DNA from: Gillisella vitis
GTDB taxonomy: Bacteria; Pseudomonadota; Alphaproteobacteria; Rhizobiales; Rhizobiaceae
Direction: 5' to 3'
DNA length: 64,000 nt
Assembly (NCBI RefSeq): GCF_021559775.1
Contig: NZ_CP056047.1
Span: forward strand, 2,232,001 to 2,296,000
Part shown: positions 1 through 8,917 of the stretch, in pieces
Position numbering within the stretch: the stretch's first letter is position 1
Layout: each line of letters begins with the position of its first letter
Notes under the pieces: generated by a model
Seen by the model: the letters and a program-made list of their open reading frames with translations, nothing else
Told to the model about the DNA's origin: nothing
Database searches by the model: none
Translations under genes and position numbers: made by a program

Positions 1-1710
1 GATATCGGCCGCCTGCCACCGGATGTGCAGCAACAGCTACAACGCTGGCTACAACGCGGCGGCACGCTGATCCGCTTTGCCGGACCAAGGCTTGCCGCTG
101 CCCCTGCCGATGATCCGTTGGTGCCGGTGACGCTGCGTCAGGGTGAGCGCCAATTGGGCGGCGCGCTCTCCTGGTCGGAGCCGCAATCGCTGGCTCCCTT
201 CCCGCCCACCAGCCCGTTTGCCGGGCTAGCGCCGCCCGATGGCGTGCTGGTCAAGCGGCAGGTTCTGGCTGAACCGACGCCTGATCTCGCCAGTCGCACC
301 TGGGCAAGCCTTGGCGATGGCACGCCGCTGGTCACCGCCAGGGATAGCGGTGCCGGGCGCATCGTGCTGTTCCATGTCAGCGCCGAGGCCAGCTGGTCCA
401 ATCTACCGATCTCAGGCGATTTCGTGGAAATGCTGCGCCGAGTCGTGCAGCTGGCCCATGCTAGCGGGGCCAATACCGGTAGCAATGCGACCGCCGCAGC
501 CGCCAGCCTGCCGCCCTACCGGCTGCTGACCGAGCATGGCGGACTGACGGCGGAAGCCAGCAATGCCAAACCGCTGGAGCTGGGAGCTAAACGTCCGCCT
601 GCCGCAACATTTGACAATCCACCCGGCCTTTACGGCACCGAAGATGGATTTTCTGCCCTTAACCTTCTGCCAGCAGGTGCCGAGTTGAAACCAATCAACC
701 TTGATGGCGTGACGGTTCCGGTGGTGCGTGAGCCGCTGGCCGGGGCAAGTGCCACACCGCTGAAGCCGCCGCTGCTGGGTGTCGCACTGGCCCTGTTCAT
801 CATTGACAGCCTGGTGGTGCTGGCCATGGGCGGGGCCTTTGCCCGGATGCCGAAAGCCCGGATCGCCAAAAGCGCTGGCGCTCTCGTGGTGCTGGCCGCA
901 GCGCTGGCCTTGATGCCTGCCGACCGCAGCTTTGCCAATGACGCTAAACCCGGCGATGACGTGTTGCTGCAACGGCTGGACACCACCCATCTGGCCTATG
1001 TGAAAACCGGAGAGCAGGACGTCGATAGCATTTCAGAACGGGGCCTGAGCGGGCTCACCGAATTTCTCACCTATCGCACCACGCTGGAGCCGGGCGCGCC
1101 GGTCGGGCTGGACATTGCCAAGGACGAGCTGTCGCTTTACCCGATCATCTTCTGGCCGATTTCTGCTAGCGCGCCGATGCCAAGCGCCGAGTCCATCAGC
1201 CGGATCGATGCCTATATGCGCTCCGGCGGGACCGTGCTGTTCGACACCCGCGACCAATTGGGCAGCATGGGTGGGCAAGGAGACGCCGGGACCAGCGCCA
1301 ATGGCGAGCGCCTGCGCCAGATCCTTGCCAATATCGATATTCCGCCACTGGAGCCGGTGCCGAAGGACCATGTGATCAACCGGTCCTTCTATCTGCTGCA
1401 TACCTATCCGGGCCGCTATACGGGCAGTCCGCTCTGGGTCGAGGCACGCCAGGAGGCACGCGCCAGCCAGAACGGCCTAACCTCGGGCGGTGACGGCGTG
1501 TCGCCAATCATCATCACCGGCAATGATTTTCTCTCCGCCTGGGCCATCGACGCCAATGGTGTGCCCATGCTGCCGACCGTGCCGCCCGATGAAAATCAGC
1601 GGGAAATCTCTTACCGCGTCGGGGTCAATATCATGATGTATATGCTGACCGGCAATTACAAAGCCGATCAGGTCCATGTTCCGGCCCTGCTGGAAAGGCT
1701 GGGTCAATAA
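1..1710 (+). CDS. DUF4159-family membrane protein, C-terminal part (5' end outside window)
   Basis: The reading frame is open from the first base, so the true start lies upstream; 569 residues are visible. After an extracytoplasmic stretch resembling the end of a glutamine-amidotransferase-like domain, two hydrophobic helices (about 781-850 and 880-920 nt) precede the DUF4159 domain (about 940-1700 nt), which carries the typical segments YPIIFWPIS and AYMRSGGTVLFDTRD. In rhizobia this family follows moxR and DUF58 genes in a conserved cluster and its biochemical role is unknown. The stop is separated by one base from the next start, so the two genes are co-transcribed and probably coupled. 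I recognise the family; no function is claimed. Confidence 0.85.
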   Translation, partial: DIGRLPPDVQQQLQRWLQRGGTLIRFAGPRLAAAPADDPLVPVTLRQGERQLGGALSWSEPQSLAPFPPTSPFAGLAPPDGVLVKRQVLAEPTPDLASRTWASLGDGTPLVTARDSGAGRIVLFHVSAEASWSNLPISGDFVEMLRRVVQLAHASGANTGSNATAAAASLPPYRLLTEHGGLTAEASNAKPLELGAKRPPAATFDNPPGLYGTEDGFSALNLLPAGAELKPINLDGVTVPVVREPLAGASATPLKPPLLGVALALFIIDSLVVLAMGGAFARMPKARIAKSAGALVVLAAALALMPADRSFANDAKPGDDVLLQRLDTTHLAYVKTGEQDVDSISERGLSGLTEFLTYRTTLEPGAPVGLDIAKDELSLYPIIFWPISASAPMPSAESISRIDAYMRSGGTVLFDTRDQLGSMGGQGDAGTSANGERLRQILANIDIPPLEPVPKDHVINRSFYLLHTYPGRYTGSPLWVEARQEARASQNGLTSGGDGVSPIIITGNDFLSAWAIDANGVPMLPTVPPDENQREISYRVGVNIMMYMLTGNYKADQVHVPALLERLGQ

Positions 1711-1711
1711 G

Positions 1712-3781
1712 ATGAGCCTATCCTTCTCCCCCTTCCTGCCTCTCTGGGCGCTGGCCGCGCTGGCCTTGCTGGCGCTGGCCGTCGCGGCTATCGGTTTTCG
1801 CCGTGGCATACGCGGGGCAACGATCCGGCTTGTCGCCTTTGCCGCATTGATCGCCGCCCTCGCCAATCCTCAGCTTCTGTCGGAAAACCGCGACAAGCTC
1901 TCGACCGTGGTGCCTGTGATCGTTGACCGCAGCCAGAGCCAGACCGATATCGCCAGCCGCAAGGCGATGACCGATCAGGCCCTGCAGGGCGTCAAGGATA
2001 AGCTGGCCCGCTTCCCCGGCATCGAGCCGCGCATTGTCGAAGCCTCAACGCCGGAAAACGCCGACACGCCATCGACCCGGCTGTTCGAAGCGCTGTCTTC
2101 GGCGATATCCGACGTGCCGCCAGCCCGGGTTGGTGCGGCGATCTTCATCACCGATGGGCAGGTGCATGATGTGCCGTCCAACCTGAAAACGCTGGGCATG
2201 GATACGCCGGTCCACACGCTGTTGACCGGCAAGGCCAATGAATTCGACCGGCGCATTGAAGTGGTGCGCGCCCCCCGTTTTGGCATTGTCGGCCAGAACC
2301 AGGACATGTCGCTTCGGGTAATCGATGAAGGAGTGAAGGGCAGCCAGCCTGCCACGGTGACCGTGCGGATCAATGGCCAGGATGGCGGTTCGTTTACCGC
2401 CGTGCCGGGTGCGGAAACGCCCTATTCCTTTGCCGTGCCACGCGCCGGTAGCAATGTGCTGGAATTTTCCGTCTCAGGCCTGCCCGGCGAAGTGACGGAA
2501 ACCAACAACAAGACCGTGCATCTGATCGACGGCATCCGCCAGAACCTGCGGGTGCTGCTGGTGTCAGGCGAACCGCATGCAGGTGAGCGCGCCTGGCGCA
2601 ACCTGCTGAAATCCGATGCCTCCGTGGATCTGGTGCATTTCACCATCCTGCGGCCACCGGAAAAGCAGGATGGTACGCCAATCAACGAGCTGTCGCTGAT
2701 CGCCTTTCCAACCCGCGAATTGTTTGTCGAAAAAATCAGTGATTTCGATCTGATCATCTTCGACCGCTACCAGCATCGCGGTGTGTTGCCGATCCTCTAC
2801 TATGATTATATCGCCGAATATGTCCGCAAGGGCGGCGCGCTGCTGATTGCGGCTGGCCCCGAACATGCCGGTCAGGATTCGATTGCCATGACCCCGCTGG
2901 CCTCGGTTCTGCCCGCAGCCCCAACCGGCAATATGCAGGAGGGTGGCTTTTATCCGCGCCTGTCGGAGATCGGCAAGAAACATCCCGTGACCCGCGATCT
3001 CGATGGCGCCGCATCCGAGCCACCGCATTGGGGCCGCTGGTTCCGCAGCGTCGATGTCGATCCGCCGCAGGGCGAAACGGTCATGACCGCCAATGACAAG
3101 CCGTTGTTGGTGCTGAACCGCGCAGGCCAAGGCCGCGTCGCCATGCTGTTGTCCGACCAGGGCTGGCTCTGGGCGCGCGGCTTTGAAGGTGGCGGCCCGC
3201 ATGTGGCGCTTTACCGCCGCATCGCCCATTGGCTGATGAAGGAGCCGGAACTGGAGGAAGAAGCGCTGACGGCGCGGGCCAGCGGCCGGATGCTGACCAT
3301 TACCCGCCAGACCATCGGCAATGACCCCGGCCCCGCCAGCATCACCAGCCCCTCCGGCAAGGTGCAGGACGTGACCTTGACCCAGACCGAACCGGGCCGC
3401 TTCACGGCGGAACAGCGGATGGTGGAAACCGGCCTGTTCACCATCGCCAATGGTGAATTTTCCACCCTCGTCCATATCGGCGCGGTGGATGCGCCGGAAT
3501 TCAAGGCGATGATCTCCACCCCTGACATTATGAAACCGGTGTCGGACACCACCCACGGCCTGATCAAGCGGCTGGACAACGGGGCCAGCGGTGTATCCGT
3601 TCCCGACATCCTGCCCGTCAGCGGCCCGGTCCGCAGCAGCGACGGCGAGCGCATGGCGATCCGCATGACCAGCGAAACCCTGCTGAAAGGCGTGGACACC
3701 CTGCCCTTGTTTGCCGGTTTTGGCGGATTGGCCCTGCTGCTGTTTGCGGTTTCGGCGATGTGGTGGCGCGAGGGACGGTGA
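1712..3781 (+). CDS. Membrane-anchored protein with glutamine-amidotransferase-like fold, partner of the DUF4159 gene
   Basis: 689 residues beginning MSLSFSPFLPLWALAALALL. An ATG one base after the preceding stop was chosen over an upstream alternative because that would overlap the DUF4159 gene. Two N-terminal membrane helices and one C-terminal helix (FGGLALLLFAVSAMWW) flank a large soluble part. That part has a von-Willebrand-like segment (VPVIVDRSQSQ ... AIFITDGQVHDVP) and a segment LRVLLVSGEPHAGERAWRNLL ... DLIIFDRYQ ... GGALLIAAGPEH typical of the type 1 amidotransferase-like fold, with no evident catalytic cysteine. This is the usual last gene of the moxR-DUF58-DUF4159 cluster of alphaproteobacteria. 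Function unknown, probably cell envelope. Confidence 0.8.
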   Translation: MSLSFSPFLPLWALAALALLALAVAAIGFRRGIRGATIRLVAFAALIAALANPQLLSENRDKLSTVVPVIVDRSQSQTDIASRKAMTDQALQGVKDKLARFPGIEPRIVEASTPENADTPSTRLFEALSSAISDVPPARVGAAIFITDGQVHDVPSNLKTLGMDTPVHTLLTGKANEFDRRIEVVRAPRFGIVGQNQDMSLRVIDEGVKGSQPATVTVRINGQDGGSFTAVPGAETPYSFAVPRAGSNVLEFSVSGLPGEVTETNNKTVHLIDGIRQNLRVLLVSGEPHAGERAWRNLLKSDASVDLVHFTILRPPEKQDGTPINELSLIAFPTRELFVEKISDFDLIIFDRYQHRGVLPILYYDYIAEYVRKGGALLIAAGPEHAGQDSIAMTPLASVLPAAPTGNMQEGGFYPRLSEIGKKHPVTRDLDGAASEPPHWGRWFRSVDVDPPQGETVMTANDKPLLVLNRAGQGRVAMLLSDQGWLWARGFEGGGPHVALYRRIAHWLMKEPELEEEALTARASGRMLTITRQTIGNDPGPASITSPSGKVQDVTLTQTEPGRFTAEQRMVETGLFTIANGEFSTLVHIGAVDAPEFKAMISTPDIMKPVSDTTHGLIKRLDNGASGVSVPDILPVSGPVRSSDGERMAIRMTSETLLKGVDTLPLFAGFGGLALLLFAVSAMWWREGR

Positions 3782-4287
3782 TGAGTTCAATACCGCCGTT
3801 TTTTGTGTGGGCTGCGGTTTTGATATTTGTTCTGCATAATGTTGAAGAGGCGCGTGGTATTGCGATTTGGGCTGAAAAAAGCCGGTCAACCCGGCTTGTA
3901 CGGTGGTACAAAACATATCCGTTTTGTGTTGCTGTAACACTATTATCGATTGCATTTTTGATGCTCGCCGCTTGGCTGCTATGGACGGGAAGCCATCTTG
4001 CATTCACGCTGTTCACATTGAGCTATGCTGCCATTTTCGCGAATGCCATCAGTCACATCGCAAACGTGATTTTCACGAAAAATCCGCTGCCTGGCGGCTG
4101 GACTGTTGCATTTTTGATTTTTCCTTCAGGTGTCTGGTTTGCTTACTATGTCATTGAGAAGGTGATTTTCTCTGGCTATGATCTGTTACTGCTCCTCAGT
4201 GCTGGAGCAGTTCTGCAAGTTCCTCTCGCTCTTGTTGCTCTTTTGTTAGCTCATGGGATAATTTGGTTATTTTATAAACATAAATGA
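3781..4287 (+). CDS. HXXEE domain-containing membrane protein
   Basis: 168 residues with about five hydrophobic helices. The HXXEE signature is H19-N-V-E22-E23 in the first helix. The start ATG shares its first base with the preceding TGA, indicating translational coupling to the DUF4159-type operon, although codon use is visibly lower in GC than in the two genes before it, so it may be a later addition to the operon. Further conserved polar positions (HIANVI around residue 97, YYVIEK around residue 122) suggest a membrane-embedded polar site. No biochemical function is established for the family. Confidence 0.75.
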   Translation: MSSIPPFFVWAAVLIFVLHNVEEARGIAIWAEKSRSTRLVRWYKTYPFCVAVTLLSIAFLMLAAWLLWTGSHLAFTLFTLSYAAIFANAISHIANVIFTKNPLPGGWTVAFLIFPSGVWFAYYVIEKVIFSGYDLLLLLSAGAVLQVPLALVALLLAHGIIWLFYKHK

Positions 4288-4295
4288 GATTTGCG

Positions 4296-4724
4296 ATGAC
4301 GAACGATATTTCGCTTGCAGTTTTGGATGAGGTGCCGTCCGACACCCAAACCCTGATCTCCGGCTGGCTGACAGCTCATAATGATGTGATGTTTGGTAAA
4401 ACGGGTGGTCATAAAAGCCTGTTTATCCCCATTGAGCATCATGATGGGGAGATTTTGGGCGGATTGATTGGGCGCACCGCCAGAGGCTGGCTGGATATCG
4501 ACATTATGTTCATTCCAGAAGCGCTTCGTGGCCAAGGCCTTGCAGGAAAATTGCTGGCTTTGGCAGAGAATGAGGCGTGCAAGCGTGGTTGCAAAGGCGC
4601 GCATATTCAAACCGCCAATCCGGTTGCGACAAAGGCCTATCAAAAATATGGCTATGAGGTTTTCGGGACAATTGAGCATTTTATCGACAACTTTGCGCTT
4701 ACGATGATGGTGAAGCGGTGGTGA
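4296..4724 (+). CDS. GNAT-family N-acetyltransferase (first of tandem pair)
   Basis: 142 residues beginning MTNDISLAVLDEVP. The acetyl-CoA-binding motif is seen as FIPEALRGQGLAGKLLALAE (R/Q-x-x-G-x-G/A pattern), followed by GCKGAHIQTANPVATKAYQKYGYEVFG, the usual GNAT C-terminal half. An in-frame ATG at 4284 overlaps the preceding stop; the start at 4296 was preferred because it lines up with the start of the next gene, its paralogue. The two proteins match along their whole length, for example RTARGWLDIDIMFIPEALRGQGLA against YTGRAWLYTELLFVPEYRRGQGLA. The substrate cannot be read from the sequence. Confidence 0.8.
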   Translation: MTNDISLAVLDEVPSDTQTLISGWLTAHNDVMFGKTGGHKSLFIPIEHHDGEILGGLIGRTARGWLDIDIMFIPEALRGQGLAGKLLALAENEACKRGCKGAHIQTANPVATKAYQKYGYEVFGTIEHFIDNFALTMMVKRW

Positions 4725-4755
4725 TTGCGGCTCTGTGGCGGCATGAGGGACGGCG

Positions 4756-5172
4756 ATGGACAAATTGGTGCTTGAGATTTTTGATGATGTGCCCGAAGAC
4801 GCCCTTGAAACCATTGAAACGGCAATACTCGATTTTAACAGAGAGCATCTCAGTCTACGACGAAAACTTTTCATCCCGCTTAAAGATCAGGATGGAATCG
4901 TTGATGGCGGTTTAATCGGATACACAGGTAGAGCCTGGCTTTATACTGAATTGTTGTTTGTCCCCGAATATCGTCGCGGTCAGGGGCTTGCCAGTCAATT
5001 GCTCACGCTGGCCGAAGACGAAGGCAGAAGGCGGGGATGCAAAGCTTCTATAGTGGATACCATGAATCCAACTGCCCGACGGCTCTATGAAAAACTGGGG
5101 TATGAAACATTTGGCAGTCTGGCAGACCCGGCAGAGAGTTACAGCGTCACCTGGATGAGAAAACAGCTGTAA
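4756..5172 (+). CDS. GNAT-family N-acetyltransferase (second of tandem pair)
   Basis: 138 residues. Acetyl-CoA motif FVPEYRRGQGLASQLLTLAEDEG around residues 74-92, then GCKASIVDTMNPTARRLYEKLGYETFGS. The ribosome binding site GAGGGACGG lies just before the ATG. It is a tandem duplicate of the gene 31 bp upstream; the N-terminal quarter and the C-terminus have diverged most, suggesting different acceptors. Substrate unknown. Confidence 0.8.
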   Translation: MDKLVLEIFDDVPEDALETIETAILDFNREHLSLRRKLFIPLKDQDGIVDGGLIGYTGRAWLYTELLFVPEYRRGQGLASQLLTLAEDEGRRRGCKASIVDTMNPTARRLYEKLGYETFGSLADPAESYSVTWMRKQL

Positions 5173-5212
5173 GCCTCGATATTCGCTTGTCCCCCCGTCC
5201 AAGGAACTCCCC

Positions 5213-6064
5213 ATGTCCCCCTATCACTTCACACTTGGAGCAGCGCAGATCTTCGCCCTTCAGGATGGCATTCTGACCGCCGATGTCGGCAAGCTTTATC
5301 GCCGCAATGGCGAGCCTGTCGCGGAGGGGTTTGCAGATGCAGCGACCTCGCTGTCCGTCAACTGCTTCCTCATCAAAACCCCTGAACGGACTGTGCTGAT
5401 CGACACTGGCTCCGGCCAGCTCTTCGGGCCGGATCACGGCAAGCTTTCCGCCGGGCTGAACGCACTCGGCCTCAGCCCCACCGATGTCGATGACATCATT
5501 CTCACCCATATCCACGCCGACCACACGGGCGGATTGGTACGCGATGGAGCGCCGATTTTCCCCAGAGCGACGGTCCACGCCGGACGCACGGAAACGGATT
5601 TCTGGCTATCGCCGGGTGCTGCCGATGCGCCTGATGTGACGGAGCGGGTCAAGGGCCAGATCGGCCGGGCGCATCTTTGCCTCGACCCGTATGAGGCCGA
5701 GGGACGGCTGACGATTTTTGACGACAACGGGCCGATCATCCCCGGCTTCAGCGCCACATTGCGTGCCGGTCATACACCCGGCCATCTGGCGATCCGGTTT
5801 GAGAGCGAGGGGGAGGCCATGCTGTTCGTCGGCGACATCGTCCATGGCGAAAACGTGCAGTTTCGCGATCCCGCCATCACCATCGATTTCGATTATGATC
5901 AGCCGAGTGCCGCTAAGGCGCGCGCGCAGGTTTTCGAGCAGGCCGCGAACGATGGCTATCTGATTGCCGCCGCGCACCTGCCCTTTCCGGGTGTCGGTTC
6001 CATCAAGAAAGAAGGTGCCGCCTATCGGTTTGAAACCCTACAGAAGAAAGACGAGATGCCGTGA
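5213..6064 (+). CDS. MBL-fold metallo-hydrolase
   Basis: 283 residues. The zinc-binding signature HIHADH is at residues 99-104, followed by TGG. Further ligands are likely the His of RAGHTPGH, the Asp of LFVGDIVHG and the His of AAHLPFPG, the pattern of lactonase or glyoxalase-II type hydrolases. A good Shine-Dalgarno (AAGGAA) precedes the ATG. N-acyl-homoserine lactonases belong to this superfamily, but so do many others, and substrate specificity cannot be read here. The next gene starts inside its stop codon. Confidence 0.82.
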   Translation: MSPYHFTLGAAQIFALQDGILTADVGKLYRRNGEPVAEGFADAATSLSVNCFLIKTPERTVLIDTGSGQLFGPDHGKLSAGLNALGLSPTDVDDIILTHIHADHTGGLVRDGAPIFPRATVHAGRTETDFWLSPGAADAPDVTERVKGQIGRAHLCLDPYEAEGRLTIFDDNGPIIPGFSATLRAGHTPGHLAIRFESEGEAMLFVGDIVHGENVQFRDPAITIDFDYDQPSAAKARAQVFEQAANDGYLIAAAHLPFPGVGSIKKEGAAYRFETLQKKDEMP

Positions 6065-6510
6065 AAACCATCAGAATCCATGACGTGATGAAGAATGGCG
6101 TGCTGGCCTTTGATCTGCGCGATCTTCTGCGTCTTCTGGCACCTCGATCGCTGCAAGCAGTCTGGCGGGTTTCAACAGTCAAATCCGGTTTGCCTGAGCT
6201 TGAGTGGTTTGACGCCACCGGGGAGGGCGGCGAAAAACTGGAATTGCTGGCAAACCGGGACGCAGTGATTACAGGCCAGGAGCTGCTAACCCTTGCCAAA
6301 CAAACGACACAGGTCATCTGGGGAGAGTTCAGCGGGTATTTTCCAAACGCAACCCATGACAACTGGCTGACGATCCGCGCCATAGACAGCAGCTATTATG
6401 AAATCACCACAGCCGATGAAGCCGTGTTGAAAAAGCTGAGGGCCGCGTTCCAGCATATCGGCCCAGCCGATATTCCCTTCGCACCGAATCCAGCAGATCT
6501 TATCCGCTAA
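6061..6510 (+). CDS. Hypothetical protein coupled to MBL hydrolase
   Basis: 149 residues, starting with a GTG that overlaps the upstream stop (GTGA), the arrangement of a translationally coupled gene. The chain is soluble, with no signal peptide, and contains a Trp/acid-rich middle (QVIWGEFSGYFPNATHDNWLTIRAIDSSYYEITTADEAVLKKL). I do not recognise a family with confidence. An in-frame ATG at 6088 is an alternative start. Confidence 0.6.
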   Translation: MKTIRIHDVMKNGVLAFDLRDLLRLLAPRSLQAVWRVSTVKSGLPELEWFDATGEGGEKLELLANRDAVITGQELLTLAKQTTQVIWGEFSGYFPNATHDNWLTIRAIDSSYYEITTADEAVLKKLRAAFQHIGPADIPFAPNPADLIR

Positions 6511-6535
6511 GCTTGGCAACAGAGACTGAGCTACT

Positions 6536-7108
6536 TCAACCGTTAGCGACCAACAGCACCGGTTCGTAATCCGCGTCATCGGCCGCGACGTCGGTGCTCC
6601 CGGCCTCATCCTTTCGCCAGCCAATCACACCCTTCAACCGTGCATGCACATCCTCAGCCAGCGGCACGACCAGCACCCGACCGGGATCGACCGGACCGGG
6701 GAATGCCAAGGCATTGTAAGCGATTTTTTCAAAGCCGAGCGGCATATAGTATGGCGGATCACCGATCAGGATCACGGCTTCGGAGCCGTTCCGCCGGGCG
6801 GCTTCAATGGCGATGCGCACCAGTTCCCGGCCAATGCCCAGGCATTTATGGGAGGGGCGCACGGCAAGCGGACCAAGCATATGGCCTTTGACTGTTCCGG
6901 CCAGCACCGGGGTCATGCGCACCGAGGCAATGGTTTCGCCCTGGTCGGCGCAGACGAAGGACAGCGTGCGATCATGCGGCCCCTGCTCCCGGATACGGGC
7001 AGCGGCTCGTGTAAACCGGCCAGGGCCGAAAGCTTCCGAGTTGATGAGTTCGATAATGGCGTCGTGAGACGCATCCTCGGTGAGGTAGACGAGATCGTGC
7101 TTTTGCAT
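6536..7108 (-). CDS. GNAT-family N-acetyltransferase, YhbS-like
   Basis: 190 residues. The acetyl-CoA site is the segment LGPLAVRPSHKCLGIGRELVRIAIEAAR, and the region after it (AVILIGDPPYYMPLGFEKIAYNAL) is typical of YhbS-type acetyltransferases. It runs convergently to the preceding gene with 25 bp between stops. Substrate unknown. Confidence 0.8.
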   Translation of the reverse strand: MQKHDLVYLTEDASHDAIIELINSEAFGPGRFTRAAARIREQGPHDRTLSFVCADQGETIASVRMTPVLAGTVKGHMLGPLAVRPSHKCLGIGRELVRIAIEAARRNGSEAVILIGDPPYYMPLGFEKIAYNALAFPGPVDPGRVLVVPLAEDVHARLKGVIGWRKDEAGSTDVAADDADYEPVLLVANG

Positions 7109-7412
7109 GAAGACCGGAACCGTATAGCGAATTGCGCAGGAGTGTTCACACCATCACAGGGATGGTCGAGAGCATCAGCGTCGTCGCAGGTTCCGGCAGA
7201 AGGTCATGGGATCACTGTCCAATTTCGATAGCAATTTGCATAACAACAAATTTTCCGACCGTCTATAGCATCGTGCAGAAAAACGGTTTCCACGTTTCGG
7301 TACGATGCTTTATCCCAAAACACACTGTTCATCAGCCAAATCATCGCAATTCCTCGCCAGCATCGCATATAAGAACAACGGAAATTTGAAACAGCGATGG
7401 AAGGAAGAGCCG

Positions 7413-8393
7413 ATGGGCATGCTGGTTGATGGCGTCTGGAGCGACACCTGGTACGATACGAAGGCCACCAAAGGGCATTTCCAGCGCTCGGCCAGCCGGT
7501 TTCGCAATTGGTTGACCGCTGATGGCGCGCCGGGGCCAAGCGGCGATGGCGGTTTCAAGGCTGAAGCCGGGCGCTACCATCTCTATGTGTCGCTGGCCTG
7601 CCCCTGGGCGCATCGCACGCTGATTTTCCGCCAATTGAAAAAGCTTGAAGCGTTAATCTCAGTGTCCGTCGTCCATCCGCTGATGCTGGAAAATGGCTGG
7701 ACGTTTCAGCAGGACGGCGCCGCCACCGGCGATCATCTGTTCGGTGCGGATTATCTCTGGCAAGTCTATCTGAAGGCCGATCCGCAGTATAGCGGCCGGG
7801 TCACGGTGCCGGTCCTTTGGGATAAGCATTTGAATACGGTGGTCTCCAACGAGTCCGCCGACATCATCCGCATGTTCAACTCCGCCTTCAATGCGCTCAC
7901 AGGCGATAGCAAGGATTTCTATCCCGAGCCGCTGCGGGGCGAGATCGATACGCTGAACGACCGCATCTACGAGACCGTCAATAACGGCGTCTACAAGGCG
8001 GGTTTCGCCACCACGCAAGAGGCTTATGAAGAAGCGATTGCCCCGCTGTTTGAAACCCTGGACATGCTAGAACAACGGCTTTCCTCCAGCCAGTTCCTGA
8101 TCGGCGATACGCTGACCGAGGCGGACTTGCGGCTGTTCACCACGCTGGTGCGGTTCGATGCGGTCTATGTCGGCCATTTCAAATGCAACATCCGCCGCAT
8201 TGCCGATTATCCGGCGCTCTCGGCCTATCTGTCGGCGCTCTACCAATGGCCGGGCGTGGCGGAGACCGTCAATATCGACCATATCAAGGGCCATTACTAC
8301 GGCAGCCACAAGACCATCAACCCAACGGGAATCATACCGGTCGGCCCGGAACTCTCCTTCCTTCCCCAGGGTCTTCACCAGAAATCGGCGTAA
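7413..8393 (+). CDS. Glutathionyl-hydroquinone reductase (xi-class glutathione S-transferase)
   Basis: 326 residues. The N-terminal thioredoxin-like domain holds the catalytic cysteine in C63-P-W-A-H-R; xi-class enzymes use it to deglutathionylate glutathionyl-hydroquinones. The C-terminal helical domain contains LIGDTLTEADLRLFTTLVRFDAVY, the classic GST N-capping region, and the family-specific HFKCNIRRI and HIKGHYYGSH segments. The start was set by a ribosome binding site (GGAAGAG) 5 nt upstream; a longer in-frame extension to 7305 has no support. Its last 19 bp overlap the convergent NUDIX gene. Homologues in E. coli are YqjG and in Sphingobium PcpF. Confidence 0.9.
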   Translation: MGMLVDGVWSDTWYDTKATKGHFQRSASRFRNWLTADGAPGPSGDGGFKAEAGRYHLYVSLACPWAHRTLIFRQLKKLEALISVSVVHPLMLENGWTFQQDGAATGDHLFGADYLWQVYLKADPQYSGRVTVPVLWDKHLNTVVSNESADIIRMFNSAFNALTGDSKDFYPEPLRGEIDTLNDRIYETVNNGVYKAGFATTQEAYEEAIAPLFETLDMLEQRLSSSQFLIGDTLTEADLRLFTTLVRFDAVYVGHFKCNIRRIADYPALSAYLSALYQWPGVAETVNIDHIKGHYYGSHKTINPTGIIPVGPELSFLPQGLHQKSA

Positions 8394-8878
8394 GGCCCAT
8401 CCGTGACAAGCTCCGCCAAACGGCGGCGGGTGGCGGGGGAGATTCCCTCCGGGAGCGCATCGAGGGGAAAGAAGCCCGATTCGGCGATTTCCCGGTCCGG
8501 CAGGCGCGGCGCGGTCTGGCGCACGAGGGTGCGGTAAAACAACACATGATCGCGGCGGCTGGCGGTGCGGTTCAGGTAGGATTGCAACAGAACGGGCGGC
8601 GCGGTCATCACCAGATTGCCCTCTTCGCGCAATTCCTTTTCCAGCGCTTGGTTCGCCGTTTCACCGCGCTCCACCCCGCCGCCGGGCATGTACCAGCCGG
8701 GAAGATAGGTGTGCCGCACCAGAAAAATCCGGCCATCCTCATCAAAACAGGCGGCCCGCACCCCAAGCGTCATACCGCGTGTGATGGCGAAATAAACGTG
8801 TAACAGCCGCACCACACATTTTTTCACGGAACTCAACCGGCTGTCATCCGGTTGAGACCCTGATGGATACAGTGTCAT
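8375..8878 (-). CDS. NUDIX hydrolase
   Basis: 167 residues. The Nudix box is GGGVERGETANQALEKELREEGN, with Lys instead of the common Arg in the RE position, while the metal-binding EExG glutamates are kept. The N-terminal part RLLHVYFAITRGMTLGVRAACFDEDGRIFLVRHTY is characteristic of the family. An upstream in-frame start (8968) would overlap the divergent phosphoesterase gene, so the ATG at 8878 was chosen. The substrate, a nucleoside diphosphate derivative, cannot be inferred. Confidence 0.8.
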   Translation of the reverse strand: MTLYPSGSQPDDSRLSSVKKCVVRLLHVYFAITRGMTLGVRAACFDEDGRIFLVRHTYLPGWYMPGGGVERGETANQALEKELREEGNLVMTAPPVLLQSYLNRTASRRDHVLFYRTLVRQTAPRLPDREIAESGFFPLDALPEGISPATRRRLAELVTDGPYADFW

Positions 8879-8917
8879 CGCGCTTGCCCCGCTGCCCGGA
8901 AAGTATAGATAAGGTTC

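Noticed and set aside
2564..4003. Long minus-strand reading frame opposite the membrane-protein gene
   Set aside because: Antisense shadow of a GC-rich gene; composition is Gln/His/Arg-rich with no family features.
5213..6064. MBL hydrolase as a quorum-quenching lactonase
   Set aside because: The HxHxDH motif is shared by many hydrolases; nothing specific to AHL lactonases could be established.
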